A program made the translations under genes and the position numbers. A DNA stretch of 64,000 nucleotides from Halomonas colorata (lineage in GTDB: Bacteria; Pseudomonadota; Gammaproteobacteria; Pseudomonadales; Halomonadaceae), in assembly GCF_014897985.1 (NCBI RefSeq), contig NZ_JABUZA010000003.1, positions 62,001 to 126,000 of the forward strand, given 5' to 3'. The notes beneath the pieces were generated by a model that was given only the letters and a program-made list of their open reading frames with translations, had not been told where the DNA came from and ran no database searches. Below, piece by piece: positions 39,689 to 48,318 of the stretch (the first letter of the stretch is position 1; each line of letters opens with the position of its first letter).

Positions 39689-40642
39689 ATGAATCCTAAT
39701 TATCTCGATTTTGAACAGCCCATTGCTGAACTTCAGGCAAAAATTGAGGAGCTGCGTTTAGTTAGCTCCGATAGCGTTAATCTCTCCGATGAGATATCCC
39801 GACTGGAGGAGAAAAGTCGTAAGCTGACAGAATCGATCTTCAAGGATTTGACTCCCTGGCAGGTCTCTCAGCTATCGCGCCACCCTCAGCGGCCTTATAC
39901 GCTGGACTATCTTGAGCATATGTTCAGCGACTTTGACGAACTGCATGGCGACCGTAATTTCGCTGATGACGCTGCGCTGGTCGGTGGCGTTGCACGCTTG
40001 AACGATAAGCCAGTGATGGTAATCGGCCATCAAAAAGGGCGCGATGTCAAAGAGAAGGTGCGCCGTAACTTCGGTATGCCGCGCCCGGAAGGTTACCGCA
40101 AAGCATGTCGTCTGATGGAGATGGCCGAACGCTTTAAAATGCCGATCCTAACCTTTATCGATACCCCGGGTGCTTATCCAGGTATTGATGCGGAAGAGCG
40201 CGGCCAAAGTGAAGCGATTGCCTATAACCTTGCGGTCATGTCGCGCCTGAAAACGCCGATTATCTCTACCGTTGTCGGTGAAGGCGGCTCGGGTGGAGCA
40301 TTGGCTATCGGTGTGTGTGATGAGCTGAATATGCTGCAATACTCCACCTACTCGGTTATTTCACCGGAAGGCTGTGCATCTATTCTCTGGAAAAGCGCTG
40401 AAAAAGCCTCTGATGCGGCCCAGGCAATGGGCATTACTGCCGAGCGCCTTAAAGAGCTTGGCTTTGTAGATGGGTTGATCAAGGAACCGCTGGGCGGCGC
40501 GCATCGTCATCCGATTTCAACTGCCGAGCGCGTTAGAGAAACCATTACCGCAAGTCTTGAACGCCTGCAGGCGCTTGATACCGACGACCTGCTAGAGCGT
40601 CGTTACCAACGCCTGATGAGCTATGGTGCCCCAGCTGCCTGA
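39689..40642 (+). CDS. accA: Acetyl-CoA carboxylase carboxyltransferase alpha subunit
   Basis: A 317-aa subunit that with AccD moves the carboxyl group from biotin to acetyl-CoA, the first committed step of fatty acid synthesis. It begins [20 protein letters not shown]. It has [38 protein letters not shown] and the oxyanion glycine pairs in [16 protein letters not shown], then [14 protein letters not shown]. The ATG at 39689 is preferred over an upstream start lacking homology. tilS starts 20 nt before its stop. Confidence 0.98.
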   Translation: MNPNYLDFEQPIAELQAKIEELRLVSSDSVNLSDEISRLEEKSRKLTESIFKDLTPWQVSQLSRHPQRPYTLDYLEHMFSDFDELHGDRNFADDAALVGGVARLNDKPVMVIGHQKGRDVKEKVRRNFGMPRPEGYRKACRLMEMAERFKMPILTFIDTPGAYPGIDAEERGQSEAIAYNLAVMSRLKTPIISTVVGEGGSGGALAIGVCDELNMLQYSTYSVISPEGCASILWKSAEKASDAAQAMGITAERLKELGFVDGLIKEPLGGAHRHPISTAERVRETITASLERLQALDTDDLLERRYQRLMSYGAPAA

Positions 40643-41921
40643 ACGGCTTGAACGCCTATTAAACGACGCCCTGGTGGAAACCCCACCGGGGCGCTCTATT
40701 TGGGTGGCACTTTCCGGGGGGCTGGATTCGTCTTTATTACTGACCCTGGCTGCCTCGGTTTGCCGTTCGGCCAATCGACCGCTAAACGCTATTCATATCA
40801 ATCATGGCTTACAGGCTGGCGCTGCCGACTTTGAACAGCACTGCCAGGCGCTGTGTCAGCACCTGAACGTACCTCTGACGGTAGTAGGGGTCACGGTTGA
40901 CCCAAGCGTTGGGGGAATCGAAGCCGCCGCGCGTAATGCCCGCTACCGCGCCTTTCAAACGCATATTCCCTCCGGGGATAGTGTTTGGCTTGCCCAGCAT
41001 CAGGACGATCAAGCGGAAACGCTGATGCTTGCCGCCCTGCGGGGTAGCGGTATACGCGGGCTGGCAGGAATGCCTTATTGTCGCCAGGCACATGGCCTTA
41101 TCTTTGTTCGGCCCTGGCTATCGGTTACCCGGTGCTGTTTAGAAACCCGCGCCCGCCAGCTTGGCCTTGCGTGGCGTGAAGACCCTACCAATAGCGATGT
41201 CGCGTTCGACCGTAACCGGTTACGCCATGAGGTCATGCCGGCCCTCAAGGCGCGCTGGCCCGAAGCCGCCCGCACGCTTTCCAGTAGTGCCGCGCATGCC
41301 GGGGAAGCCGATACGCTTCTTCGTGAATATGCCCTGGCGGAGCTGGATACATTGCGCGCAGGTGCGCAATGCATCGATGCTGCTGCGTTGGCCACGCGCT
41401 CGCGGCCTCGCCAGCGGCTGCTCGTGCGTACTTGGTGCCAGCAGCAGTTATTGCCTACCCCGCCTCAGCGCCGCCTGGATAGCTTGCTTGACCAGCTAAC
41501 CGCTGCCACTGATGCCAGCGTGCATGTTGCGTGGCCAGGAGCAGAGGCTAGAGTGTGGAAAAGGCGGCTTTATCTTATGGCGCCACTTGAGCCGCTACCC
41601 GCTTGGCAAAGCGCGTGGGAAGGCAAGACAGGGCTTGTTACGCCCTTAGGCATGCTAGAGCTCTCTTTACAGGCCGCTTCGCCATTAATACAGACCGCTT
41701 CGCCATTAACGTTGCGCTGGCGCCAGGGCGGGGAGGTCATTGCACTTGCCGGGCGGGGCCGACGCGATGTTAAACGGCTGCTTCAGGAGGCGCAGATACC
41801 GCCTTGGGAGCGCGAGCGGCTTATTATGGTGATGGCGGAAGATGCCTGCTTAGGTGTCATCAGACCGCCTGCCAGCGTACTCTGGCAGGCGGCAGGGGTC
41901 GCTTTTAAAGGTGTGAAGTGA
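40623..41921 (+). CDS. tilS: tRNA(Ile)-lysidine synthetase
   Basis: A 432-aa ATP-dependent enzyme that puts lysidine on C34 of tRNA-Ile(CAU) so that it reads AUA. The PP-loop is [16 protein letters not shown] (about 27-42), followed by [17 protein letters not shown] and the [20 protein letters not shown] motif. Two C-terminal modules complete the long gammaproteobacterial form, including [21 protein letters not shown] 7-residue in-frame tandem duplication lies at about residues 350-363. The start overlaps accA. Confidence 0.95.
   Translation: MVPQLPERLERLLNDALVETPPGRSIWVALSGGLDSSLLLTLAASVCRSANRPLNAIHINHGLQAGAADFEQHCQALCQHLNVPLTVVGVTVDPSVGGIEAAARNARYRAFQTHIPSGDSVWLAQHQDDQAETLMLAALRGSGIRGLAGMPYCRQAHGLIFVRPWLSVTRCCLETRARQLGLAWREDPTNSDVAFDRNRLRHEVMPALKARWPEAARTLSSSAAHAGEADTLLREYALAELDTLRAGAQCIDAAALATRSRPRQRLLVRTWCQQQLLPTPPQRRLDSLLDQLTAATDASVHVAWPGAEARVWKRRLYLMAPLEPLPAWQSAWEGKTGLVTPLGMLELSLQAASPLIQTASPLTLRWRQGGEVIALAGRGRRDVKRLLQEAQIPPWERERLIMVMAEDACLGVIRPPASVLWQAAGVAFKGVK
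41670..41711. repeat. In-frame 21-bp tandem duplication inside tilS
   Basis: Two adjacent 21-bp units (41670-41690, 41691-41711) differ at three or four bases and share CCGCTTCGCCATTAA. They encode QAASPLI then QTASPLT, probably on a loop between the C-terminal domains. Confidence 0.85.
41865..41892. other. Perfect 11-bp hairpin in the 3' end of tilS
   Basis: CCGCCTGCCAG / CTGGCAGGCGG with a 6-nt loop lies within the last codons of tilS, facing the 3' end of ppx. No T-run follows, so termination would need Rho. Confidence 0.5.
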
Positions 41922-41948
41922 ATCAGCAAGGGTAGCCAGACTGCTCGC

Positions 41949-43493
41949 CTAGCTCTCCTGAATCACGTTTAACGTAAGCCCCGCGGCCTGCAGGTAAGCC
42001 TGCTCCTGCTCAATGTCGGTGCTGAACAGCGTGGGCTCTTCGCTGACGGGTAAGGTCAGCGTCAGGCTTTGTTCATCAGCGCTGATGGATGGTAGTGGCG
42101 GGGCGCTTTCCGGGCGGGAATGATTGAGCAGTACCGCCAGACGCAGCAGCTGGGCGAGCTTGGCGCTATGGGCCTGTTGCGCCTTGGGAAGTGCTTGCCA
42201 CTCTTTGAGCGGGAACTTGCGCCGGTGGGCACGTACCAGAAACGCCAGCTGATGCTGCTCAGGGCGCGAGAAACCCGCCAGGTCGGAATGTTCCAGCAGG
42301 TAGGCGCCGTGGCGATGAAATTGGCTGTGGGAAATCGCCAGGCCAATTTCGTGTACATAGCTTGCCCACTCAAGGTAGTAGCGGTGCTCGTGGGTGAGCG
42401 ACCAAATGCCTTGTACCTGCTTAAACAGGCGCAGCGCGGTGTCAGCCACGTTATCGGCCTGGCGGGAATCCACATCATAGATTCGCTGAAGGGTCTCCAG
42501 GCTTCTGGAACGGGTATCCTCAGCGCTGTTGCGCCCGGCCATATCATAGAGCACGCCCTCGCGCAGGGCGCCATCGGCAAAGCGCATTTGAGGTAGGTCA
42601 AAGGCTTCGAAGATGGCACTTAAAATCGCGATTCCTGCCGGGAAGACACGGGCGCGGTCAGGCTTAAGCCCATCCAGCTCCACCTTATCCAGGTGTTTGC
42701 ACTTAATGAGGCGCTCACGCAGCTTCTTGAGGCCGCTACGGGTAATCACGCCCTCGCTGGGCGTGTCGCCGTAGGCGAGTAGAACGCTGGCTGCTGCTTT
42801 AATAGTGCCGCTGGAGCCCACCGGGTCCTCCCAGCCCAAACGCTGGTAGGGGCGCTGAATATGGGCAAGCTCTGATAGCGCGGCAAGCTCGGCGCGGCGC
42901 ATGCGTTTTTCGCTGAGTTCACCATCAGGGAAGAAACGGCTGGTAAACGTGATGCAGCCCATGCGCAGGCTTTCAAGCGCCTTGGGCTCAAACTCCTCGC
43001 CAATAATAAATTCTGTCGAGCCGCCGCCAATATCAACAATCAGGCGACGCCCGTTTTCTGCCAGCGCATGGGCAGCCCCTAGATAGATAAGCCGGGCTTC
43101 TTCACGTCCTGCGATAATCTCGATGGAATGGCCCAGCTGCGCTTCGGCGCGCTCAATAAAGGCCTGGCTATTATGCGCATCGCGTAGGGCGTTGGTACCC
43201 ACAATGCGCAGGTTGGCGCTCTCGATATCACTTAAAAAGGGTGCAAAACGACCCAGGCAGTCTAACGCGCGCTGCATGGCAGCTTCGTTAAGCTTGCCGT
43301 CTTCATCCAAACCAGCGGCTAGCTGGACCTTTTCGCCCAAGCGGGCAACGACTTGAAGGCGCTCATTTTGATAGTTGGCCACCAGCAAGTGGAAGCTGTT
43401 AGAGCCGAGGTCGATCGCGGCTAAACGCTGCGGAGCCGTGCTTTCTAACTCGCTAGATGGAGCTGTGACTGAGGCTGAAATGTCCTTGGGCAT
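41949..43493 (-). CDS. ppx: Exopolyphosphatase
   Basis: A 514-aa Ppx/GppA enzyme releasing phosphate from polyphosphate or pppGpp. The N-terminal ASKHA domain has AAIDLGSNSFHLLVANYQN (about 25-43), the catalytic Glu in GREEARLIYLGAAHAL (about 130-145) and the phosphate loop VDIGGGSTEFIIGE (about 154-167). The C-terminal HD-like domain has SYVHEIGLAISHSQFHRHGA. It converges with tilS and diverges from rho. No ppk is visible next to it. Confidence 0.95.
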   Translation of the reverse strand: MPKDISASVTAPSSELESTAPQRLAAIDLGSNSFHLLVANYQNERLQVVARLGEKVQLAAGLDEDGKLNEAAMQRALDCLGRFAPFLSDIESANLRIVGTNALRDAHNSQAFIERAEAQLGHSIEIIAGREEARLIYLGAAHALAENGRRLIVDIGGGSTEFIIGEEFEPKALESLRMGCITFTSRFFPDGELSEKRMRRAELAALSELAHIQRPYQRLGWEDPVGSSGTIKAAASVLLAYGDTPSEGVITRSGLKKLRERLIKCKHLDKVELDGLKPDRARVFPAGIAILSAIFEAFDLPQMRFADGALREGVLYDMAGRNSAEDTRSRSLETLQRIYDVDSRQADNVADTALRLFKQVQGIWSLTHEHRYYLEWASYVHEIGLAISHSQFHRHGAYLLEHSDLAGFSRPEQHQLAFLVRAHRRKFPLKEWQALPKAQQAHSAKLAQLLRLAVLLNHSRPESAPPLPSISADEQSLTLTLPVSEEPTLFSTDIEQEQAYLQAAGLTLNVIQES

Positions 43494-43653
43494 GAGCTAT
43501 CCTTGGTATTGGCTATGCCAAGGTTGCGGTGCGCTCTGGCTATTGTCAATTGGCAAAGACTTGCGTTTATCACAGGGCTTGACTACCATCGAACGACTGG
43601 CTTGATTCGACCTGGTAAATGACAGTGTGCTGGCAGTATTAATTATTGACAGT

Positions 43654-43685
43654 AGCGGTTAAAATTCGCAGCGGTTAAGATTAAT
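43654..43685. repeat. Tandem repeat, 16-bp unit x2
   Basis: AGCGGTTAAAATTCGC is followed by AGCGGTTAAGATTAAT (12 of 16 identical). Confidence 0.7.
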
Positions 43686-43696
43686 CCTGTTCTCTG

Positions 43697-43730
43697 AGCC
43701 TAAGCAGCACTTAAGCCTAAGCAGCACTGT
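43697..43730. repeat. Tandem repeat, 17-bp unit x2
   Basis: AGCCTAAGCAGCACTTA is followed by AGCCTAAGCAGCACTGT (15 of 17 identical). Confidence 0.85.
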
Positions 43731-43905
43731 TGCCTTGAACGTCGACGTTTACATGAAAATGGCATTAACGTTAGTGTCGTCTTGATGGTTATCGGCGTTA
43801 CCCGTATTGATGAAGTCGTATTTATTTAACGCTGTGCTTACCCAACGCTGCTGCTTGTAGTATTTTTCGATGCAGATGTTGATGAAATTTTTAGTGTTGA
43901 CTAAA

Positions 43906-43953
43906 TAGTGCTTATCCAGAATAGTACTTGTCCATTATAGTACTTATCCAGAT
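43906..43953. repeat. Tandem repeat, 16-bp unit x3, in the rho leader
   Basis: TAGTGCTTATCCAGAA, TAGTACTTGTCCATTA and TAGTACTTATCCAGAT are contiguous, without spacers. Confidence 0.88.
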
Positions 43954-44228
43954 AGCATCAGCCAGATTTCCAAGTCGTCAGATAACCCGTTGATTGGTTC
44001 TTTCCTTATGCTAATCACAGCAAACAACTGCTAGCACTCTCGAACTGAGCAAGAACTCATTGCGCACTTGCCATGAGTTAGTACATGCCTAATGACGTAT
44101 CTTCGAGTATGTGCCCTATCGGGATCTGAACGCATCACACGGTGCCTAGCCATATCATTACGTGCTACGCCTCCTGTCTTATTTTGGCGCTTGCGCCTAG
44201 CTTCCATGAGCAATTTTCTAACACACCG

Positions 44229-45488
44229 ATGAATCTCACTGAACTCAAGCAAAAAACCGTTCCCGAGCTGCTCGATATCGCCCGCGAAATGGGTATCGAT
44301 AATCTGGCCCGTTCGCGCAAGCAGGACATCATTTTCGCCATCCTCAAACGACACGCTAAAAGCGGTGAGGATATCTATGGCGACGGTGTGCTGGAAATTC
44401 TTCAGGATGGCTTTGGCTTCCTGCGCAGCGCCGACAGCTCGTATCTTGCCGGACCGGACGATATCTACGTATCGCCCTCGCAGATCCGCCGTTTCAATCT
44501 GCGCAAAGGCGACTCCATTTCCGGCAAAATTCGTCCGCCCAAAGAAGGCGAGCGCTATTTTGCCCTGCTCAAAGTTAGCCAGATCAACTTTGACCGTCCG
44601 GAAAATGCCAAACATAAGATTCTCTTCGAGAACCTGACGCCGCTATTCCCGAATGACCGTATGCGGATGGAAATCGGTAACGGTTCCACCGAAGATCTTA
44701 CGGCCCGCATCATCGATCTGACCGCACCGATTGGTAAAGGTCAGCGTGGCTTGCTGGTGTCTCCGCCCAAAGCGGGTAAGACACTAATGCTGCAGAATAT
44801 CGCCACCTCGATTACGCGCAACAACCCTGAGTGCCATCTGATCGTACTGCTGATCGATGAGCGCCCGGAGGAAGTTACCGAAATGTCGCGCACCGTGCGC
44901 GGTGAAGTGGTGGCTTCCACCTTCGATGAGCCGCCGGCGCGCCACGTTCAGGTCGCTGAAATGGTCATCGAAAAAGCCAAGCGTTTGGTTGAGCACAAAA
45001 AAGACGTGGTCATCCTGCTTGACTCGATTACCCGCTTGGCGCGTGCCTACAACACCGTCGTGCCGAGCTCGGGTAAAGTGCTGACCGGTGGTGTCGACGC
45101 TCATGCCCTTGAGAAGCCCAAACGCTTCTTCGGTGCGGCGCGTAATATCGAAGAAGGCGGCAGCCTGACCATTATTGCCACGGCCCTGGTAGATACCGGT
45201 TCGAAGATGGATGAAGTTATCTTCGAAGAGTTCAAGGGTACCGGTAATATGGAAGCGCACCTTGACCGCAAACTGGCGGAAAGGCGTGTTTTCCCAGCAA
45301 TCAATATTCGTCGCAGCGGTACGCGGCGTGAAGATCTGCTGGCGTCTGAGGAAGAGATGCAGCGCATGTGGATTTTACGCAAGCTGCTCAACCCGATGGA
45401 AGATACTGCTGCCACGGAATTCCTGATTGATCGTCTGAAGGATACCAAGACGAATCTTGAGTTCTTTGAAGCGATGAAGCGCCGCTAG
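44229..45488 (+). CDS. rho: Transcription termination factor Rho
   Basis: A 419-aa hexameric RNA helicase, the same length as E. coli Rho. It begins [20 protein letters not shown]. The cold-shock-like primary RNA site has [20 protein letters not shown] (about 57-76). The Walker A motif is [12 protein letters not shown] (about 178-189), the Walker B is [14 protein letters not shown], and the secondary RNA-binding Q and R loops are in the second half. The ATG at 44229 lacks an obvious ribosome-binding site; an upstream in-frame ATG (44142) would add 29 unrelated residues. Confidence 0.98.
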   Translation: MNLTELKQKTVPELLDIAREMGIDNLARSRKQDIIFAILKRHAKSGEDIYGDGVLEILQDGFGFLRSADSSYLAGPDDIYVSPSQIRRFNLRKGDSISGKIRPPKEGERYFALLKVSQINFDRPENAKHKILFENLTPLFPNDRMRMEIGNGSTEDLTARIIDLTAPIGKGQRGLLVSPPKAGKTLMLQNIATSITRNNPECHLIVLLIDERPEEVTEMSRTVRGEVVASTFDEPPARHVQVAEMVIEKAKRLVEHKKDVVILLDSITRLARAYNTVVPSSGKVLTGGVDAHALEKPKRFFGAARNIEEGGSLTIIATALVDTGSKMDEVIFEEFKGTGNMEAHLDRKLAERRVFPAINIRRSGTRREDLLASEEEMQRMWILRKLLNPMEDTAATEFLIDRLKDTKTNLEFFEAMKRR

Positions 45489-45548
45489 GATTGATCGATA
45501 CCTGCTAGGGCTGATAAGCACCTATCTGAGTTGATTAATACTTACATG
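45489..45548. repeat. Tandem repeat, 20-bp unit x3, between rho and ubiD
   Basis: GATTGATCGATACCTGCTAG, GGCTGATAAGCACCTATCTG and AGTTGATTAATACTTACATG are contiguous with a shared TGAT...AYACYT pattern. The set starts at the base after the rho stop codon and fills most of the gap. Confidence 0.75.
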
Positions 45549-45576
45549 GCGGCGTAAGCCTATCGGGGAGTGTGTC

Positions 45577-47073
45577 TTGAAGTATAACGACTTGCGCGAC
45601 TTCATCGCGGCGCTGGAAGCGCGCGGTGAACTCAAGCGTATCCAAGCCGAAGTCGATCCTTACCTGGAAATCACCGAAATTTGCGACCGCACGCTGCGTG
45701 CCGGTGGCCCGGCGCTTCTGTTCGAGAACGTGAAGGGTCACGACATGCCGCTTTTGGGCAATCTTTTCGGTACACCCAAACGTGTGGCGCTGGGGATGGG
45801 GCAGGAGTCGGTCGAAGCGCTGCGTGAAGTGGGTAAGCTGCTGGCCTTTTTAAAAGAGCCTGACCCGCCCAAGGGGTTGAAAGACGCCTGGGATAAGCTG
45901 CCCATTTTCAAGCAGGTGCTTAGCATGGGGCCTAAAACCGTTAAGCGGGCCCCGGTGCAGGAAGTCGTTTTTGAAGGTGACGAGGTTGATCTTGATCGCC
46001 TGCCTATCCAGCACTGCTGGCCGGGCGATGCGGCGCCTTTGGTAACATGGCCGCTGGTCATTACCCGAGGCCCGCATAAAAAGCGTCAGAATCTGGGGAT
46101 TTACCGGCAGCAAAAGATCGGCAAAAACCGCTTGATCATGCGCTGGCTCTCCCACCGTGGAGGGGCGCTGGATTTCCAGGAGTTTCAGCAAGCGCATCCT
46201 GGCGAGCCTTTCCCGGTTGCCGTGGCGCTGGGTGCTGACCCTGCCACGATCCTGGCGGCCGTGACCCCCGTTCCTGATTCCCTCTCCGAATATGCGTTTG
46301 CCGGGCTTCTGCGCGGCTCACGTACCGAACTCGTTAAATGTGGTCATTCAGACCTTGAGGTACCCGCTTCAAGCGAGATCATTTTGGAAGGGGTTATCTA
46401 TCCCGATGATATGGCGCCGGAAGGCCCATACGGTGATCACACCGGTTATTACAACGAGGTGGATCACTTCCCGGTCTTTACGGTCACTCGCATGACCATG
46501 CGTCGTGATGCCATTTATCACTCGACCTATACCGGGCGCCCGCCGGATGAGCCAGCCGTTTTGGGGTTAGCACTCAACGAAGTGTTTGTGCCAATACTCT
46601 GCAAGCAGTTTCCTGAAATCGTTGACTTCTACCTGCCTCCGGAAGGGTGCTCGTATCGGATGGCGGTCGTCACCATGAAAAAGCAGTATCCCGGCCACGC
46701 CAAGCGCGTAATGATGGGCGTATGGAGCTTTTTGCGTCAGTTCATGTACACCAAGTTTGTGATTGTGCTGGATGACGATGTCGATGCGCGCAACTGGGAA
46801 GACGTGATCTGGGCGATCACGACACGCATGGATCCGGCACGCGATACCGTGATGGTGGAAAACACACCCATTGATTACTTGGATTTCGCCTCGCCCGTGT
46901 CAGGCCTGGGCTCCAAGATGGGCCTGGACGCGACCAATAAATGGCCGGGTGAAACGGACCGTGAGTGGGGCACCCCCATCGTGATGGATGAGACGGTTAA
47001 AAACCGCGTTGACGAGCGATGGGAAGAGCTAGGGATTGGTATTCCCCTGCCTGCTCCGCGGCACGGCGGTTAA
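45577..47073 (+). CDS. ubiD: 4-hydroxy-3-polyprenylbenzoate decarboxylase
   Basis: A 498-aa prenylated-FMN-dependent decarboxylase of ubiquinone synthesis. It begins [20 protein letters not shown]. The conserved [40 protein letters not shown] and [20 protein letters not shown] (with the catalytic E-x-P-x-G region) are present, and the last part has the [14 protein letters not shown] metal/oligomer segment. TTG 45577 is preceded by GGGGAG. A flavin reductase follows, the same pairing as in E. coli. Confidence 0.96.
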   Translation: MKYNDLRDFIAALEARGELKRIQAEVDPYLEITEICDRTLRAGGPALLFENVKGHDMPLLGNLFGTPKRVALGMGQESVEALREVGKLLAFLKEPDPPKGLKDAWDKLPIFKQVLSMGPKTVKRAPVQEVVFEGDEVDLDRLPIQHCWPGDAAPLVTWPLVITRGPHKKRQNLGIYRQQKIGKNRLIMRWLSHRGGALDFQEFQQAHPGEPFPVAVALGADPATILAAVTPVPDSLSEYAFAGLLRGSRTELVKCGHSDLEVPASSEIILEGVIYPDDMAPEGPYGDHTGYYNEVDHFPVFTVTRMTMRRDAIYHSTYTGRPPDEPAVLGLALNEVFVPILCKQFPEIVDFYLPPEGCSYRMAVVTMKKQYPGHAKRVMMGVWSFLRQFMYTKFVIVLDDDVDARNWEDVIWAITTRMDPARDTVMVENTPIDYLDFASPVSGLGSKMGLDATNKWPGETDREWGTPIVMDETVKNRVDERWEELGIGIPLPAPRHGG

Positions 47074-47117
47074 GTTTAGTGGCGCATCGCTGATTGATTT
47101 TTTACAAAGAGGTTTTC

Positions 47118-47855
47118 ATGAGCGCAAGGACGTTAACCTGCCAGGTAACGGCCGTTGAGGATTTAAATCCTGACGTATTTGGCGTAACGCTGGAAGGCCG
47201 CGCAGAAGCAATGCAGCATGCCCCCGGTCAGTATTTAGAACTCCGGTTGGATGACACGACTTGGGTGCCGTTCTCGATTGCCAGTGCCGAGCAGGGCGAT
47301 GGCGTGATCGAGCTGCATATTCAGCACTGGCCCGAGCGCGATAACTCGGCGCGGTTGCGCAATCTGCTGCAAGTAGCCAACCAACTGACCCTGCGCTTGC
47401 CGGGCGGTGAGTGTGTTGTTGACCCGAAAAGTCAGCGTCCGCTAATGCTGATTGCCGCAGGCACCGGTTTTGCGCAGATGAAAGCCATCGTTGAAGCTAC
47501 GCTGCGTGATCAGCCCGAGCGGCCGATTTCCCTGTGGTGGGCCGCCCGCGAACACCGTGATCTGTATGCTGAAAATCTGGCGTCTGAGTGGGCCCGGCGT
47601 TACCCCCAGATCACCTTTCAGGCCGTGACTGAATTCCCTCTGACCGAGCCACTGGCAAGCGGTGAGCGAATTCATCATCACCAGGGTCGGATCGACCTGG
47701 TCCTGGAAAAGACTGCGCTTACGTTTAGCGATTACGATATTTACCTCTCGGGCTCGCCCGGCATGGTGTACGCCTGCCTGGATATTCTGGAAGCCAAAGG
47801 GGTAACCCGCGAGCGTGTCTTCTCAGACGTATTTGCCTACGCGCCGCGCCCTTGA
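47118..47855 (+). CDS. fre: NAD(P)H-flavin reductase (Fre/LuxG-like)
   Basis: A 245-aa protein with an N-terminal flavin-binding barrel (PGQYLELRLDDTTWVPFSIA, about 38-57; R-x-Y/F-S-type replaced by V-P-F-S-I-A) and a C-terminal NAD-binding domain (LMLIAAGTGFAQMKAIVEAT, then VYLSGSPGM-like IYLSGSPGMVYACLD). It reduces free flavins with NAD(P)H. The ubiD-fre order suggests it supplies reduced FMN for UbiX/UbiD prenyl-FMN chemistry; this is an inference. AGAGG lies before ATG 47118. Confidence 0.9.
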   Translation: MSARTLTCQVTAVEDLNPDVFGVTLEGRAEAMQHAPGQYLELRLDDTTWVPFSIASAEQGDGVIELHIQHWPERDNSARLRNLLQVANQLTLRLPGGECVVDPKSQRPLMLIAAGTGFAQMKAIVEATLRDQPERPISLWWAAREHRDLYAENLASEWARRYPQITFQAVTEFPLTEPLASGERIHHHQGRIDLVLEKTALTFSDYDIYLSGSPGMVYACLDILEAKGVTRERVFSDVFAYAPRP

Positions 47856-47899
47856 TTGATGCAAGAGGAAAAACCTGCCCGCGTTTGCCAAATGCATTG

Positions 47900-47929
47900 T
47901 TTTGCGATAAACAGTTTTGCGATAAACAG
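47900..47929. repeat. Perfect tandem duplication, 15-bp unit x2
   Basis: TTTTGCGATAAACAG occurs twice head to tail downstream of fre. The pair is flanked by the inverted TTGCCAAATG / CATTTGCCAA. Confidence 0.88.
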
Positions 47930-48072
47930 TTGCCATTTGCCAAGCGTAAGGGCAGGATAAAGCCATAGCGTTTTAAAAAGGCTGATTTTTAAAGCGATTG
48001 GTATTTTAAAACGAAAATTTTATAGAATTGCATTTCGCAGAGCCTACAGGCTTGCCAATGATTAGGAAAAAT

Positions 48073-48198
48073 ATGCACACCTACGCGTCTTCTCACACTG
48101 CTAACAGTTTGCCCTTGGTGGCGGTTGGCGTGTGCATGAGCGTTGTTGCCTATTTTGGATATTGGTTTAGCCACGGTGTGCCCGCGGCCGGCGGTTAA
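48073..48198 (+). CDS. 41-aa single-span membrane peptide
   Basis: The ORF starts at ATG 48073 with AGGA 6 nt upstream and ends at TAA 48198. The peptide is MHTYASSHTANSLPLVAVGV followed by CMSVVAYFGYWFSHGVPAAGG: one hydrophobic helix (about 14-33) with short polar ends. A strong terminator follows 45 nt downstream, so it forms its own transcription unit in front of the DAHP synthase leader. No family is recognised. Confidence 0.6.
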   Translation: MHTYASSHTANSLPLVAVGVCMSVVAYFGYWFSHGVPAAGG

Positions 48199-48241
48199 CG
48201 TCGCGCTACCAGGCACACCGACTAGGTTGCCTGCCGAATAT

Positions 48242-48278
48242 AGCCCCGGTTGGTAACCCAATCGGGGCTTTTGCGTTT
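48242..48278 (+). terminator. Rho-independent terminator before the DAHP synthase leader
   Basis: AGCCCCGGTTGG / CCCAATCGGGGCT (12 bp with one G-U pair, 3-nt loop) is followed by TTTGCGTTTT. It isolates the downstream leader and DAHP synthase gene from fre and the small membrane peptide. Confidence 0.85.
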
Positions 48279-48318
48279 TAAGGCTTTCGCCATAGGAATG
48301 TCATTAAGGAGCTGCACC

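Larger units (their letters stand above)
43494..44228. other. 735-bp intergenic region between divergent ppx and rho
   Basis: No convincing ORF is present on either strand, and trxA, which sits here in pseudomonads, is absent. The region is AT-rich relative to the genes and contains three separate tandem-repeat sets (43654, 43697, 43906). TTGACT at 43897 followed after 17 nt by AATAGT is a possible rho promoter that overlaps the last set. The remaining leader (about 280 nt) may serve autogenous Rho-dependent attenuation, as known for rho in E. coli. Confidence 0.7.

Noticed and set aside
41865-41892. Intrinsic terminator of tilS
   Set aside because: The stem is perfect but lies within the coding region and has no T-run on either strand, so it is reported only as a hairpin.
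43906-43953. A mini CRISPR array
   Set aside because: The repeats are directly adjacent without spacers, are only 16 bp long and diverge from each other, and no cas genes are present.
44031-44615. A 194-codon minus-strand frame over the rho start
   Set aside because: Most of it is antisense to rho, and it does not resemble thioredoxin or any other expected gene.
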